Assembly: GCA_029779475.1 (NCBI GenBank)
Contig: JAKPAN010000309.1
Span: forward strand, 1-57,895
Origin: Pseudomonadota bacterium
GTDB taxonomy: Bacteria; Pseudomonadota; Gammaproteobacteria; Xanthomonadales; Rhodanobacteraceae
Direction of reading: 5' to 3'
DNA: 57,895 nt
Position numbers and translations under genes: made by a program
The notes under the pieces: model-generated
The model's input: the letters and a program-made list of their open reading frames with translations, nothing else
Databases searched by the model: none
What the model was told of the DNA's origin: nothing
Part shown: one piece after another, positions 9,538 to 19,434 of the stretch
Layout of the letters: each line of letters opens with the position of its first letter
Position numbering within the stretch: the first letter of the stretch is position 1

Positions 9538-10316
9538 CGGCGCGCCCGACCGCGTTGATCGCCGACGACGAACCGCTGCTGCGCGACGCACTCGCGCGCC
9601 AGCTCGCGCAAGCGTGGCCCGAACTCGACGTCGTCGCGCAGGCGCGCAACGGCCGCGAAGCGATGCAGTGTTTCGACGCGAAACAGCCCGACATCTGCTT
9701 TCTCGACGTGCAGATGCCCGGCGTGTCGGGCATCGAAGCCGCGCGCCACATCGGCCGCCGCGCGCACGTCGTCTTCGTCACCGCGTTCGACCAGTACGCC
9801 GTGCAGGCGTTCGCCGAAGGCGTGCTCGACTATCTCGTGAAGCCGGTCGAAATGCCGCGCCTCGAGGAAACCGTGCGCCGTTTGCGTGAACGCCTGCACG
9901 CCGCACAGCCGGCGACGAACACCGAAGCGCTGCTGCAGCAACTCGCCGCGCAACTGCAACGCGGCGCCGCGCCGTCACCGCTGCGCTGGATCCGCGCGCA
10001 GGTCGGCGCATCGCTGCGCCTGATCCTCGTCGACGACATCGACTACCTGCGCTCGGACACGAAATACACGCGCGTCGCCTGGCGTGCGGAAGCGGGCCAG
10101 GCCGCCGAAGCCCTGATCGCCACGCCGCTGAAGGAACTCGTCGCGCAACTCGATCCAACGCAGTTCGCGCAGGTGCATCGTTCGGTCGTGGTCAACCTGC
10201 GCGCGATCGACCATGTCACGCGCGGCGATCACGAAACCGCCGAAATCCATCTCAAGAACCGAGACGAAGTGCTGCCGGTCAGCCGCAGCTACCTGCATTT
10301 GTTTCGCCAGATGTGA
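9534..10316 (+). CDS. LytTR-family response regulator
   Basis: 260 residues. The receiver domain (1-120) has the acidic pair DDE near the start, the phospho-acceptor Asp in CFLDVQMPG (about 58), Thr in FVTAFDQYA and Lys in YLVKPVE. A LytTR DNA-binding domain (about 155-260) follows, with VDDIDYLRSDTKYTRV, FAQVHRSVVVNL and LPVSRSYLHLFRQ. The combination is AlgR/YehT-like. Translationally coupled to the upstream LytS-type kinase by a 4-bp overlap. The stop lies 6 bp from that of the convergent YecA-type gene. Confidence 0.94.
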   Translation: MTARPTALIADDEPLLRDALARQLAQAWPELDVVAQARNGREAMQCFDAKQPDICFLDVQMPGVSGIEAARHIGRRAHVVFVTAFDQYAVQAFAEGVLDYLVKPVEMPRLEETVRRLRERLHAAQPATNTEALLQQLAAQLQRGAAPSPLRWIRAQVGASLRLILVDDIDYLRSDTKYTRVAWRAEAGQAAEALIATPLKELVAQLDPTQFAQVHRSVVVNLRAIDHVTRGDHETAEIHLKNRDEVLPVSRSYLHLFRQM

Positions 10317-10322
10317 AGCCGC

Positions 10323-10982
10323 TCAATGCACCCAGCGCCCGCCACGGCGGCGCGGTGGCGTGCCCGGCGCTTCATCGCCGTCGCGCACCAAGTCGCGGTC
10401 TTCGAGCGGATGCGCGCGCCAGTATTCGGCGACGGCGTTGACCGCGCCGGGAATCTGCGCGAGGCATTCGTCGTAGTCGTCCTCGGCGAGCGGCGCGAAG
10501 TCGGCGTCGCTGTCGAAAACGCCATCGTCGATGGCGAGCGCGATGATCGGCGAGAGCAGTTCCATGAGTTCGGCGTCGTGGCCGAGACGGCCTTCCCACG
10601 ACGGCGCGCGCAGGTCGATGCCGCGCGAGAACCCTTCGCACCAGCCGCGCGCGGTGAATGCGGGCGGCGCGTTTTCGTCATCGTTGTCGAGTTCGCCGAG
10701 GATCGGTTCGTAGCTGCCGGTTTCCAGTTCCGGCGCGATCGCGTCGTTGAGGCGCGCGAGCAAGGTCAGCACGCGCTCGCCTTCTTCGGCGTCGGCGAAT
10801 GGTTCGTGCAGGATTTCCGGCAGCCATTCCTCCGGCTTCGGCGGCGCGGGGCCGATCGCGAGCGCGGTGAGGAAACCGTGTACGCCGTCGAGCAGCATGT
10901 CCTCTTCGCCCGCGTGCGCGCGCAGGAAGCGGTCGAGTTCTTCCAGTTCGTTGTCGTCGGGAGATGAAAGCCAATCAGCCAT
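10323..10982 (-). CDS. YecA/YgfB family (UPF0149) protein
   Basis: 219 residues, acidic and helical. The N-terminus ELEELDRFLRAH followed by MLLDGVHGFLTALAIGP, the later ARGWCEGFSRGI (about 115) and the DDYDECL segment are the signature of the UPF0149/YecA family; biochemical role unknown. The usual C-terminal SEC-C zinc motif is absent; the tail is short and Arg-rich (PPRRRGGRWVH), so this is the short form. Its start overlaps the end of the exonuclease III gene by 8 bp, so the pair forms an operon. Confidence 0.88.
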   Translation of the reverse strand: MADWLSSPDDNELEELDRFLRAHAGEEDMLLDGVHGFLTALAIGPAPPKPEEWLPEILHEPFADAEEGERVLTLLARLNDAIAPELETGSYEPILGELDNDDENAPPAFTARGWCEGFSRGIDLRAPSWEGRLGHDAELMELLSPIIALAIDDGVFDSDADFAPLAEDDYDECLAQIPGAVNAVAEYWRAHPLEDRDLVRDGDEAPGTPPRRRGGRWVH

Positions 10983-11745
10983 CGTCGATGTCCACCAATG
11001 CGGGCGTGTGGTCGGAGGCGCGTTCCCACGTGCGCGGCTCGCGGTCGATGATCGACGCGCGGCAACGTGAACGTAGCGCCTGCGAGACGAGAATCAAGTC
11101 GATGCGCAGGCCGAGGTTGCGGCGGAACGCGGCCTGGCGGTAATCCCACCAGCTGTATTGGCCGGCTGCGTCGTCGAACAGGCGGAACGAATCGTGCAGG
11201 CCGAGATCGAGCATGCGCTTGAGCGCGTCGCGCTCGGGCGTCGAACACAATACTTGCTCGTGCCACGCGGCCGGATCGTAGACGTCGCGGTCGTCGGGCG
11301 CGATGTTGAAGTCGCCGAGCACGACGAGGTTCGGATGACGCCGGATTTCCTCGGCCAGATGCGCGGTCACGCGCGCGAGCCAGTCAAGCTTGTACGCGTA
11401 TTTCTCGCTGCCGACGGCCTGGCCGTTGACGACGTAGAGGTTGACGATGCGCACGTCGCCGACCGTCGCGGAAAGGATGCGCCGCTGCGGATCGTCGAAA
11501 CCGTCGATGCCGTGCTGCACGTCGTGGATCTCGCCGCGCGCGAGGATGGCGACGCCGTTGTACGTCTTTTGTCCTGAAAATGCGCTGCGATAGCCGGCCG
11601 CTTCGAGCGCGGCGACTGGGAATTTCGCGTCCTCCATCTTCGTTTCCTGCAACGCAAGCACGTCCGGCGCGGATTGCGTGACCCAGCGTTCGACATGCGG
11701 CAAGCGCACGTTGAGCGAGTTGACGTTCCAGGTGGCGATTTTCAT
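10975..11745 (-). CDS. xthA: Exodeoxyribonuclease III
   Basis: 256 residues; AP endonuclease and 3'-5' exonuclease of base-excision repair, cytoplasmic. Motifs: MKIATWNVNSLNVR (Asn7), LALQETKMED with the metal-binding Glu, YNGVAILARG, NLVVLGDFNIAP with catalytic Asp and Asn, GLRIDLILVS, and the terminal ASDHTPALVDI with the catalytic His. Length equals the family norm. ATG 11745 gives the canonical N-terminus. The downstream YecA-type gene overlaps by 8 bp. Confidence 0.95.
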   Translation of the reverse strand: MKIATWNVNSLNVRLPHVERWVTQSAPDVLALQETKMEDAKFPVAALEAAGYRSAFSGQKTYNGVAILARGEIHDVQHGIDGFDDPQRRILSATVGDVRIVNLYVVNGQAVGSEKYAYKLDWLARVTAHLAEEIRRHPNLVVLGDFNIAPDDRDVYDPAAWHEQVLCSTPERDALKRMLDLGLHDSFRLFDDAAGQYSWWDYRQAAFRRNLGLRIDLILVSQALRSRCRASIIDREPRTWERASDHTPALVDIDDG

Positions 11746-11882
11746 GGCGTGGTTCGTCGGAGAAAACGGTCGCGCGATCATGTTAGCCCATCGCGCCGGC
11801 GCCGACGCCCGCATGACTGGCGACGCTGGCGTCGCTGGGTGCGCGCTCGCTACGCTGCACCTTTCCGCCGGAATCCATCGCC

Positions 11883-12893
<1,011 letters not shown>

Positions 12894-13443
12894 GTCCGTC
12901 TCACCCAGACTGGCGCAGTGCATTACCAGCCAGCAAGTGAATTTGCCCCGTTTTCTCGCTGACATTCGGAAACCGAAGCACCAGGAAGACTGCTTGACGC
13001 GCCTCTTGGGCTAGGCGACGCTTTGCCAACGATGATGTGTCGTCTATTTATAGTTAGGCACTCCATGAACGTCTTTGGCAATACTGCGAATCTGCGTTCA
13101 CCTTCAGCTTCGTTTCTAGCGCTGTTTTCATGGCTTCTCGTCGTGGCAGCAGCGCTCGTATCTGTCTTTGCTACGAACGGCAATCCGCCGAATGGCTCGC
13201 CTCTTTTTTACCTAGCCGTACGTCCAGCTGCATCTATTGCGCCGGTCATTGGTGCGCTGTGGTCACTTCTAGTGCTCGCACCGCACTGGCGGCACATATC
13301 AATTGCTTCAAAGGCGTTCATTCTCACAGCCTTACTCGTATCTATTGCTCAATGCATTTGGGTGTTTCACACAGTCCAAGCGCTTCGTACCTAACTCAAG
13401 CGTTACGTACCGGGTTCCGCTCAATATGAGTTTGCGGTCGAAG
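12894..13443. mobile_element. Lower-GC insert, possible lone integron gene cassette
   Basis: The stretch between threonine aldolase and DUF924 is visibly poorer in G+C than both neighbours. It holds one small membrane-protein gene. A core-site heptamer GTTAGGC (13053-13059, fits GTTRRRY) sits 5 bp before the gene's ATG. ACCTAAC (13389-13395, fits RYYYAAC) overlaps its stop codon. The latter runs into TAACTCAAGCGTTA (13392-13405), the 3' end typical of attC sites. The attC is too short: its central stem is missing. There is no intI nearby. The first 160 bp contain no gene. Cassette origin is inference. Confidence 0.35.
13065..13394 (+). CDS. Small membrane protein of cassette-like origin
   Basis: 109 residues, unrecognised. 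Three hydrophobic segments: about 15-36 (SFLALFSWLLVVAAALVSVF), 48-68 (an APVIGALWSLLVLAP stretch) and 80-103. The ATG at 13065 was chosen over the upstream ATG at 13035 because the extra residues are polar and it lies immediately after the GTTAGGC core-like site, the usual layout of integron cassettes. Codon use has many A/T-ending codons, unlike the flanking genes. Probably acquired; function unknown. Confidence 0.6.
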   Translation: MNVFGNTANLRSPSASFLALFSWLLVVAAALVSVFATNGNPPNGSPLFYLAVRPAASIAPVIGALWSLLVLAPHWRHISIASKAFILTALLVSIAQCIWVFHTVQALRT

Positions 13444-13995
13444 TCAGAAGCTCGAACCTGGCTCTTCCAGAAACCGTAGCTCTTCATCCGTCGACGTTCG
13501 CCCAAGAATCGCATTGCGATGCGGATAGCGACCGAAGCGGTCGATGATTGCCTTGTGTCGCAGTTCAAAGTCTAGGTTGTCGGCGAGGCCGAGGTCGCGG
13601 AACAGCGCGAGCGCGATTTCATGGATCAACGTCGATTCGCTGTGCATGTACGGTAGATAGAGGAACAGGCACTGCTGCGTCGGCAACGCCTTGTCGTGGC
13701 CACCGGCGACGGCTTCCTGCGCGAGCGCGAGGGCCATTGGGTCGGCCACGAATGCCGATGCGGTGCCGCGATGGATGTTCCGCGAGAACTGGTCGAGCAC
13801 GATGATTTCGGCGAGCCGGCCGCTCGCATCGGTGCGCCATGCGTAGAGTTCGCCTTGCACGGCGGCGCGATGCAGATCGCCGAAACGCGCACAAACGAGC
13901 GCGTCGAACGCGGGATCGGCTTTCCACCATTGCGCGGGTTCGATGTCGGAAAACCAGAAATCGAGGACGGCGCGGCTGTCGAGGGTTTGCATCAT
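13444..13995 (-). CDS. DUF924 family protein
   Basis: 183 residues, soluble, all-helical (TPR-like fold in the family). Hallmarks are the early VLDFWFSDIEPAQWW, the central IIVLDQFSRNIHRG (about 62-75), LFLYLPYMHSES and the terminal FGRYPHRNAILGR. Function unknown. It begins ATG-ATG; 13995 is used, 13992 is equally possible. The gene ends directly at the edge of the lower-GC insert but has native composition. The YdcH-type gene follows 33 bp downstream of nothing else, being transcribed toward this gene's start. Confidence 0.9.
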   Translation of the reverse strand: MMQTLDSRAVLDFWFSDIEPAQWWKADPAFDALVCARFGDLHRAAVQGELYAWRTDASGRLAEIIVLDQFSRNIHRGTASAFVADPMALALAQEAVAGGHDKALPTQQCLFLYLPYMHSESTLIHEIALALFRDLGLADNLDFELRHKAIIDRFGRYPHRNAILGRTSTDEELRFLEEPGSSF

Positions 13996-14028
13996 CGCAT
14001 CGCTCCGTTGCCGCGCTCGGCGATGCCT

Positions 14029-14235
14029 TCACGCGTCGAGGTCGGGAATCAGCTTGTTCTCGAGCCAGGAAATCATGTCCTTGAGCTTGAGCTTGCGCTT
14101 CTTCATGCGCGTGAGTTGCAACTCGTCGCACGCCGCGTCGCTGCGCAGGCGCGCGATCGCGATGTCGAGATCGCGATGCTCGATCTTGAGCTCGGCGAGC
14201 TTGCGCACGAGGGTGGCGGGATCGTCGGCGAACAT
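14029..14235 (-). CDS. YdcH family (DUF465) small protein
   Basis: 68 residues, predicted helical hairpin. LVRKLAELKIEHRDLDIAIARL and the basic RMKKRKLKLKDMI segment match the DUF465/YdcH pattern (charged, about 70 residues). Starts at ATG 14235; the longer open frame upstream lies inside the transketolase region on the same strand in a different frame and is not coding. Function is not established. It lies 55 bp downstream of transketolase and 33 bp upstream of the DUF924 gene, so the three may share a transcript. Confidence 0.85.
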   Translation of the reverse strand: MFADDPATLVRKLAELKIEHRDLDIAIARLRSDAACDELQLTRMKKRKLKLKDMISWLENKLIPDLDA

Positions 14236-14290
14236 GGCGGCGAGTGTAGCGCGCCGTTGCGTCGCGCTACCTGCGTGAAGAGGCGCGCGA

Positions 14291-16291
14291 TCAGCCGCCG
14301 CGCGCGACCTTCGCCACGTGTTCCGGCGTGAAGCCGAACAGCTCGAACAGCTTGGGCGCGGGCGCGGATTCGCCGAAGCGGTCGATGCCGACGACGGCGC
14401 CGTCGCTGCCGACGTACTTCCACCACAGCGCAGTCGTGCCCGCTTCGATGGCGACCTTGCGCACGCCGGCCGGCAGCACGCTCGCGCGGTACGCGGCGTC
14501 TTGGCGGTCGAACGCTTCCGTCGACGGCATCGAGACGACGCGCGTGGCGAGGCCTTCGGCGTCGAGGATTTTCTTGGCGGCGAGCGCGAGGCCGACTTCC
14601 GAACCGGTCGCGACGAGGATGCGCGCGGGTGCGCCCTGCGAATCGGCGAGCACGTAGCCGCCGCGTTCGATCGCGGCGATCTGCGCATCGCTGCGCGGCA
14701 CGAACGGCAGGTTCTGGCGCGACAGCGCGAGCGCGGTGGGTGCCTTGTCGCGCTCAAGCGCGAGCTTCCACGCGACGGCCGTTTCGACCGTATCGCAAGG
14801 ACGCCAGACGTCGAGATTCGGAATCAGGCGCAGCGACGACACCTGTTCGATCGACTGATGCGTCGGGCCGTCCTCGCCCAGGCCGATCGAGTCGTGCGTG
14901 AAAACGTGGATGACACGCAGATTCATCAGCGCGGCCATGCGGATCGCGTTGCGGCTGTAATCGCTGAAAGTCAGGAACGTGCCGCCGAACGGAAGATAGC
15001 CGCCGTGCAGCGCGATGCCGTTCATGATTGCGGCCATGCCGAATTCGCGCACGCCGTAGCTGATGTGGCGGCCGGTGCCGCCGCCCGTGAGCAGCGGCGC
15101 GCCTTTCCACAAGGTCAGGTTGGAATGCGTGAGGTCGGCCGAGCCGCCGAGCATTTCCGGCAGCGCGGGCGCGAAGGCTTCGATCGCGTACTGGCTCGCC
15201 TTGCGCGAGGCGACGGTTTCGGCCTTCGCGTTCGCATCAGCTATGAGCTTGCTCGCGACTTGCGCAAAGTCCGCGGGCAGCACGCCGGACAGGCGGCGCT
15301 CGAATTCGGCGGCCTGCGCGGGAGACGCCTTGCGATAGGCGGCGAAGCGTTCGTTCCATTCGCTTTCCGACTTCGCGCCGGCAGTGCGCGCATTCCACAT
15401 CGCCGTGATGTCGTCTGGAATCTCGAACGGTGCGTAGTTCCAGCCGAGCGCCTTGCGCGTCGCCGCGAGTTCGTCGGCGCCGAGTGCTTCGCCGTGCGCC
15501 TTCGCGGTGCCGGCGCGCGTCGGCGCGCCTTGCCCGATCGTGGTGCGGCAAATGATGAGGCTCGGCTGCGTGAGGTTGGCCTTGGCTTCCTCGATCGCGC
15601 GGTCGACCGCGTCGACGTCGTGGCCGTCGACCGGGCCGATCACCTGCCAGTGGTACGCGCGGAAACGCTCGGCGGTGTCGTCGGTGAACCAGCCTTTCAC
15701 GTCGCCGTCGATCGAGATGCCGTTGTCGTCGTAGAGCGCGATGAGCTTGCCGAGCTGCCATGTGCCGGCGAGTGCGCACGCTTCGTGCGAGATGCCTTCC
15801 ATGAGGCAACCGTCGCCGAGGAAGACGTAGGTGTTGTGGTCGACGAGGCGAGCGTCGTCCTTGTTGAACTCGGCGCCGAGCAGCTTTTCGGCGAGCGCCA
15901 TGCCGACGGCATTGGCGAGACCTTGCCCAAGAGGCCCGGTCGTCGTCTCCACGCCGGGCGTGACGTCGACTTCCGGATGGCCCGGCGTCTTCGAATGCAG
16001 CTGGCGGAAGTTTTCGATCTCGCCGATCGGCAGGTCGTAGCCGGTCAGGTGCAGCAGCGAGTAAAGCAGCATCGAGCCGTGACCGTTCGACAGCACGAAA
16101 CGATCGCGCCCAGCCCAGTGCGGATTGGCCGGGTTATGGCGCAGATGACGCGACCACAGCGCGACGGCGATTTCCGCCATGCCCATCGGCATGCCCGGAT
16201 GGCCGGATTTGGCCTTCTCCACCGCGTCGGCGGAGAGGAAACGGATCGCGTTGGCCATGCGGGCCGTGTCGAGGTTCGGGGCAGGACTCAT
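14291..16291 (-). CDS. tkt: Transketolase
   Basis: 666 residues; thiamine-diphosphate enzyme of the pentose phosphate pathway moving two-carbon units between sugar phosphates. Motifs in order: [20 protein letters not shown] (about 20-40), [29 protein letters not shown], the ThDP/Mg motif [17 protein letters not shown], the pyrimidine domain [16 protein letters not shown], and the C-terminal ILVATGSEV. Start ATG 16291 gives the standard length. It is divergent from ttcA with a 147-bp gap for both promoters. Confidence 0.96.
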   Translation of the reverse strand: MSPAPNLDTARMANAIRFLSADAVEKAKSGHPGMPMGMAEIAVALWSRHLRHNPANPHWAGRDRFVLSNGHGSMLLYSLLHLTGYDLPIGEIENFRQLHSKTPGHPEVDVTPGVETTTGPLGQGLANAVGMALAEKLLGAEFNKDDARLVDHNTYVFLGDGCLMEGISHEACALAGTWQLGKLIALYDDNGISIDGDVKGWFTDDTAERFRAYHWQVIGPVDGHDVDAVDRAIEEAKANLTQPSLIICRTTIGQGAPTRAGTAKAHGEALGADELAATRKALGWNYAPFEIPDDITAMWNARTAGAKSESEWNERFAAYRKASPAQAAEFERRLSGVLPADFAQVASKLIADANAKAETVASRKASQYAIEAFAPALPEMLGGSADLTHSNLTLWKGAPLLTGGGTGRHISYGVREFGMAAIMNGIALHGGYLPFGGTFLTFSDYSRNAIRMAALMNLRVIHVFTHDSIGLGEDGPTHQSIEQVSSLRLIPNLDVWRPCDTVETAVAWKLALERDKAPTALALSRQNLPFVPRSDAQIAAIERGGYVLADSQGAPARILVATGSEVGLALAAKKILDAEGLATRVVSMPSTEAFDRQDAAYRASVLPAGVRKVAIEAGTTALWWKYVGSDGAVVGIDRFGESAPAPKLFELFGFTPEHVAKVARGG

Positions 16292-16438
16292 GGACGCGCT
16301 CCAATCGGCCTGCGCGGCGCAGGCATCGCGGGGAAAGTGGGAATCGCGCGCGTGGCCGCCGCGACGGCGCGGATTTTGCCGCATCGCTGGCACGGGCGAA
16401 AGGCGAACGCGGTTTCCCGCGCCGCTACAATGGGAGGG

Positions 16439-17308
16439 ATGAACGCCATCCTCTCCCGCAAGCACGACTACGAAGCCGGCAAGCTGGCCAAGCGCCTGCG
16501 CCACCAGGTCGGCCAGGCGATCGCCGACTTCAACATGATCGAGGACGGCGACCGCGTCATGGTCTGTCTGTCCGGCGGCAAGGATTCGTACACGCTGCTC
16601 GACATCCTGCTGAAACTTCAGGCGAAGGCGCCGGTGAAGTTCGAACTGGTCGCCGTACATCTCGACCAGAAACAGCCGGGCTACGATCCGGATGTGCTGC
16701 CGAACTACCTGCGCGGCCTCGGCGTGCCGTTCGAGATCCTCGAACAGGACACCTACAGCGTGGTCAAGCGCGTGATCCCGGAAGGGAAAACCATGTGCAG
16801 CCTGTGTTCTCGCCTGCGCCGCGGCTCGCTGTACACGTATGCGGCGGAGAACGGCTTCACCAAGATCGCGCTCGGCCATCACCGCGACGACATCGTCGAG
16901 ACGTTGTTCCTCAATCTGTTCCATCAGGCCGCGCTGAAGGCGATGCCGCCGAAGCTGCGTTCGGACGACGGCCGCAACGTGCTGATCCGCCCGCTCGCCT
17001 ACTGCGCGGAGGACGACATCGCCGAGTACGCGCAGCAGCAAGGTTTCCCGATCATGCCGTGCAACCTCTGCGGCTCGCAGGAAAACCTGCAGCGCAAGAC
17101 GATCAAGGCGATGCTCGGTGAGTGGGAGAAGAAATTCCCCGGCCGCACCGAGACGATCTTCCGCGCGATCGGCAACGTCGCACCGTCGCAGCTCGCCGAC
17201 CGCAACCTGTTCGACTTCGCCGGCCTCGGCGCAGATGCGCACGCGCCGCGCACGGATGCGCATGCGTGGCTCGCGGGCGAGGCACGCGAGGGCGAAGGCG
17301 CCAGCTGA
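16439..17308 (+). CDS. ttcA: tRNA 2-thiocytidine(32) synthetase
   Basis: 289 residues; ATP- and Fe-S-dependent thiolation of cytidine 32 in tRNA. The PP-loop is [15 protein letters not shown] (about 35-50). CSLCSR (about 120) and [11 protein letters not shown] (about 205) supply the CxxC pairs binding the 4Fe-4S cluster. [13 protein letters not shown] is the second family motif. ATG 16439 is preceded by GGGAGGG only 1 nt away; an alternative in-frame ATG at 16430 would add three residues. The C-terminus carries a short Ala/Gly-rich tail. Confidence 0.95.
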   Translation: MNAILSRKHDYEAGKLAKRLRHQVGQAIADFNMIEDGDRVMVCLSGGKDSYTLLDILLKLQAKAPVKFELVAVHLDQKQPGYDPDVLPNYLRGLGVPFEILEQDTYSVVKRVIPEGKTMCSLCSRLRRGSLYTYAAENGFTKIALGHHRDDIVETLFLNLFHQAALKAMPPKLRSDDGRNVLIRPLAYCAEDDIAEYAQQQGFPIMPCNLCGSQENLQRKTIKAMLGEWEKKFPGRTETIFRAIGNVAPSQLADRNLFDFAGLGADAHAPRTDAHAWLAGEAREGEGAS

Positions 17309-17432
17309 CCGTCGCCGTCGCGTCTCGTTTCCTGCGACACGCTTCCTTCATCCTCGACGGCGTTCCGGGTCACGCGGAACGGCGGTTCGGGAGCCTTTCC
17401 GAGTCAATCACCCAAAGCGAATCCCCTACCCC

Positions 17433-18350
17433 ATGTTCTTCCGCAACCTCACCCTGTTCCGCTTCCCCGAAAGTGTCGCCAAAAGCATCAAACGTCTGCC
17501 AGATGACCTAGAGCAGCATCGTTTGCGCGAATGTGGCCCGCTCGAACTCGCGACCCGCGGCTTCGTCTCGCCGTATGGCCGGGACAGCGAAGTCCTCGTC
17601 CACGGCACGGGCGCGTTCTCGCTGCTCGCGGTCGGCAGCGAGGAACGCCTGCTGCCGGGCGTCGTGGTCGCCGAGGAACTCGCCGACCGCATCGCCAAGA
17701 TCGGCGAGAAGCAGGGGCGGCGACCCGGCGCGAAGGAACGCAAGCGATTGAAGGAAGAGGTGATTTCCGAACTCCTGCCGCGCGCCTTCGTACGCCCGTC
17801 GCGGCTGTTCGCCTATCTCGACGGCAAGGACGGCTGGTTCGTCGTCGACAGCGCCAGTCGCAAGGCGGCCGAGGACGCGGTGAGCCAGGTGCGCGAAGCG
17901 CTGGGCCGGTTTCCGGCGACGCCGATGGCGTCCGAGGAATCGCCGCGCGCGCTGATGACCGGCTGGCTCATCGACGGCAAGCTGCCGCAAGGTCTGGCGC
18001 TCGGCGACGAGGTGGAATTGCGCGACCCGGCCGAGTCCGGCGCGGTCGTGCGCTGCCGGCGTCAAGACCTTGAATCGGACGAAGTCCGGGAGCATCTCAA
18101 ATCGGGCAAGCAGGTGTTCCAGCTCGGCTTGATCTTCGACGACCGCATGAGCTTCGTGCTCGGCGAAGACCTCACCATACGGAAATTGCGTTTTCTCGAC
18201 GTCGTTCTCGACACGATCGCCGAAGATAGCGCCGAATCGGCCGCAGCCGAGCTCGACGCGACGTTCGCGTTGATGACGCTGGAGCTGAAAAACCTGCTCG
18301 AACATCTGCAACAATGGTTTGGCATACCTCGTCCCGGCGAGCGCGACTAG
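17433..18350 (+). CDS. rdgC: Recombination-associated protein RdgC
   Basis: 305 residues; ring-forming double-strand DNA-binding protein that limits RecA activity. The start MFFRNLTLFRFPES is the classic N-terminus. PYGRDSEVLVHGTGAFSLLAVGSEERLLP and EERKR-like PGAKERKRLKEEVISELLPRAFVRPSR (about 110-140) are family blocks, as is the later DVVLDT...DATFALMTLEL. Length matches the E. coli protein (303). It is 124 bp downstream of ttcA and 29 bp before the metallopeptidase gene, with which it may be co-transcribed. Confidence 0.95.
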   Translation: MFFRNLTLFRFPESVAKSIKRLPDDLEQHRLRECGPLELATRGFVSPYGRDSEVLVHGTGAFSLLAVGSEERLLPGVVVAEELADRIAKIGEKQGRRPGAKERKRLKEEVISELLPRAFVRPSRLFAYLDGKDGWFVVDSASRKAAEDAVSQVREALGRFPATPMASEESPRALMTGWLIDGKLPQGLALGDEVELRDPAESGAVVRCRRQDLESDEVREHLKSGKQVFQLGLIFDDRMSFVLGEDLTIRKLRFLDVVLDTIAEDSAESAAAELDATFALMTLELKNLLEHLQQWFGIPRPGERD

Positions 18351-18379
18351 CGCCGTCGCGGCAGGCGCGGAGGAAAGAC

Positions 18380-19135
18380 GTGGACACGGCGCAGGACTAT
18401 CTCGAACTCGACACCGCAACGGGCGAGACGATCAAGGTGCTGCGCAAGAGCCACCCGCAGGCTCGCCGCCTGCGCCTGACCGTGACGCCGGGCGGCGCGC
18501 GCGTCACCTATCCGGAAGGCACGCACCCGGCGCAGATCGTTGCGTTCCTGCGCAAACACGGCGAGTGGCTCGAACGCAAACTCGACGAACTCAGCCTCGG
18601 CTCCGCGCCGCCGCCGCTCAAGCCCGGCGCGGCGACAGTGATTCCGCTGCGCGGCGAAACCACGCGCCTGTCATGGCGCGACGGCGCCTATCCGCGCATC
18701 GAGCAGGTCGACGATCGCCTCGTGCTGACGCTGCCCGCGCCGCACGGCAAGTCGACACTGCCCGCCGCACGCGCGCTGCTGCGTTCGTTCCTCGAAGTGC
18801 AGATCCGCCGCGACGTGAGCCGCTGGCTCGCGCGCTACTGCCCCGAACTCGGCCGCGCGCCGACCGGCGTCAAGCTGCGTCCGCTCAAGAGCCTGTGGGG
18901 CAGCCTCGACACGCGCGACTGCGTCACGCTCGACCTCGCGCTCGCACTCGCGCCGCCCGCGGCGCTCAAGTACGTCGTCATCCACGAGCTGTGCCATCTG
19001 CGCATCCGCAATCATTCGAAGCGCTTCTGGACGCTCGTCGAAAGCCTCATGCCCGACTGGCGCGAGCAGCGCGACTGGCTGCGGCTCAACGGGCAGGCGT
19101 TGAAGGCGGAGTTGAGTCGCCTGATTCAGGCGTGA
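18380..19135 (+). CDS. YgjP/SprT-like M48-type metallopeptidase (DUF45)
   Basis: 251 residues. KYVVIHELCHLRIRNHSKRFWTLV (about 200-223) provides the HExxH zinc motif with the downstream His of the SprT/YgjP family. The N-terminal part (RRLRLTVTPGGARVTYPEG) is the beta-rich DUF45 domain, and LWGSLDTRDCVTLD is a conserved block. The start is GTG 18380, chosen because GGAGG lies 6 nt upstream; the frame upstream lies inside rdgC. The substrate is unknown. Confidence 0.88.
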   Translation: MDTAQDYLELDTATGETIKVLRKSHPQARRLRLTVTPGGARVTYPEGTHPAQIVAFLRKHGEWLERKLDELSLGSAPPPLKPGAATVIPLRGETTRLSWRDGAYPRIEQVDDRLVLTLPAPHGKSTLPAARALLRSFLEVQIRRDVSRWLARYCPELGRAPTGVKLRPLKSLWGSLDTRDCVTLDLALALAPPAALKYVVIHELCHLRIRNHSKRFWTLVESLMPDWREQRDWLRLNGQALKAELSRLIQA

Positions 19136-19157
19136 TTCGTTCTTGAGGAGATCGTTA

Positions 19158-19433
19158 ATGAATACGCTCCCGGAACTCGATCGATGCGTGCTCGACGCGG
19201 TGAGTGATGATTTTGAAGCGCCTCACACGATCGCCTCTGAACTCTCTCGCGATCTTGCTCGTGTCGTTACCGAGCAGGAAGCGTTTTCCTCGCTTGTTCG
19301 GCTTGCTAAATCCGGCCTCGTCCAAGCGTTTCGATATGACGCGGACACCAACCGATTTTCTCCTGTGCGAGCAAAGGATATCGCCATGACTCCAGAGCCT
19401 TGGTTCATGACCGTAGATCGAGTCGTTGCCTGA
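19158..19433 (+). CDS. Hypothetical protein, low-GC orphan
   Basis: 91 residues, unrecognised. The ATG is 7 nt after a strong GAGGAG. Sequence is helical with a pattern (CVLDAVSDDFEAPHTIASEL... FSSLVRLAKSGLVQAFRYD) that resembles a small winged-helix domain: helix, helix, then a two-strand wing. That is a fold impression only. G+C is clearly lower than in the flanking metallopeptidase and hydrolase, with many A/T-ending codons, so recent acquisition is likely. It converges on the hydrolase gene with a 1-bp gap. Confidence 0.65.
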   Translation: MNTLPELDRCVLDAVSDDFEAPHTIASELSRDLARVVTEQEAFSSLVRLAKSGLVQAFRYDADTNRFSPVRAKDIAMTPEPWFMTVDRVVA

Positions 19434-19434
19434 A

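Noticed and set aside
14318-16430. Very long plus-strand open frame upstream of ttcA
   Set aside because: It is the antisense of transketolase; the strong strand is the minus one with complete transketolase motifs. ttcA starts only at 16439 (or 16430).
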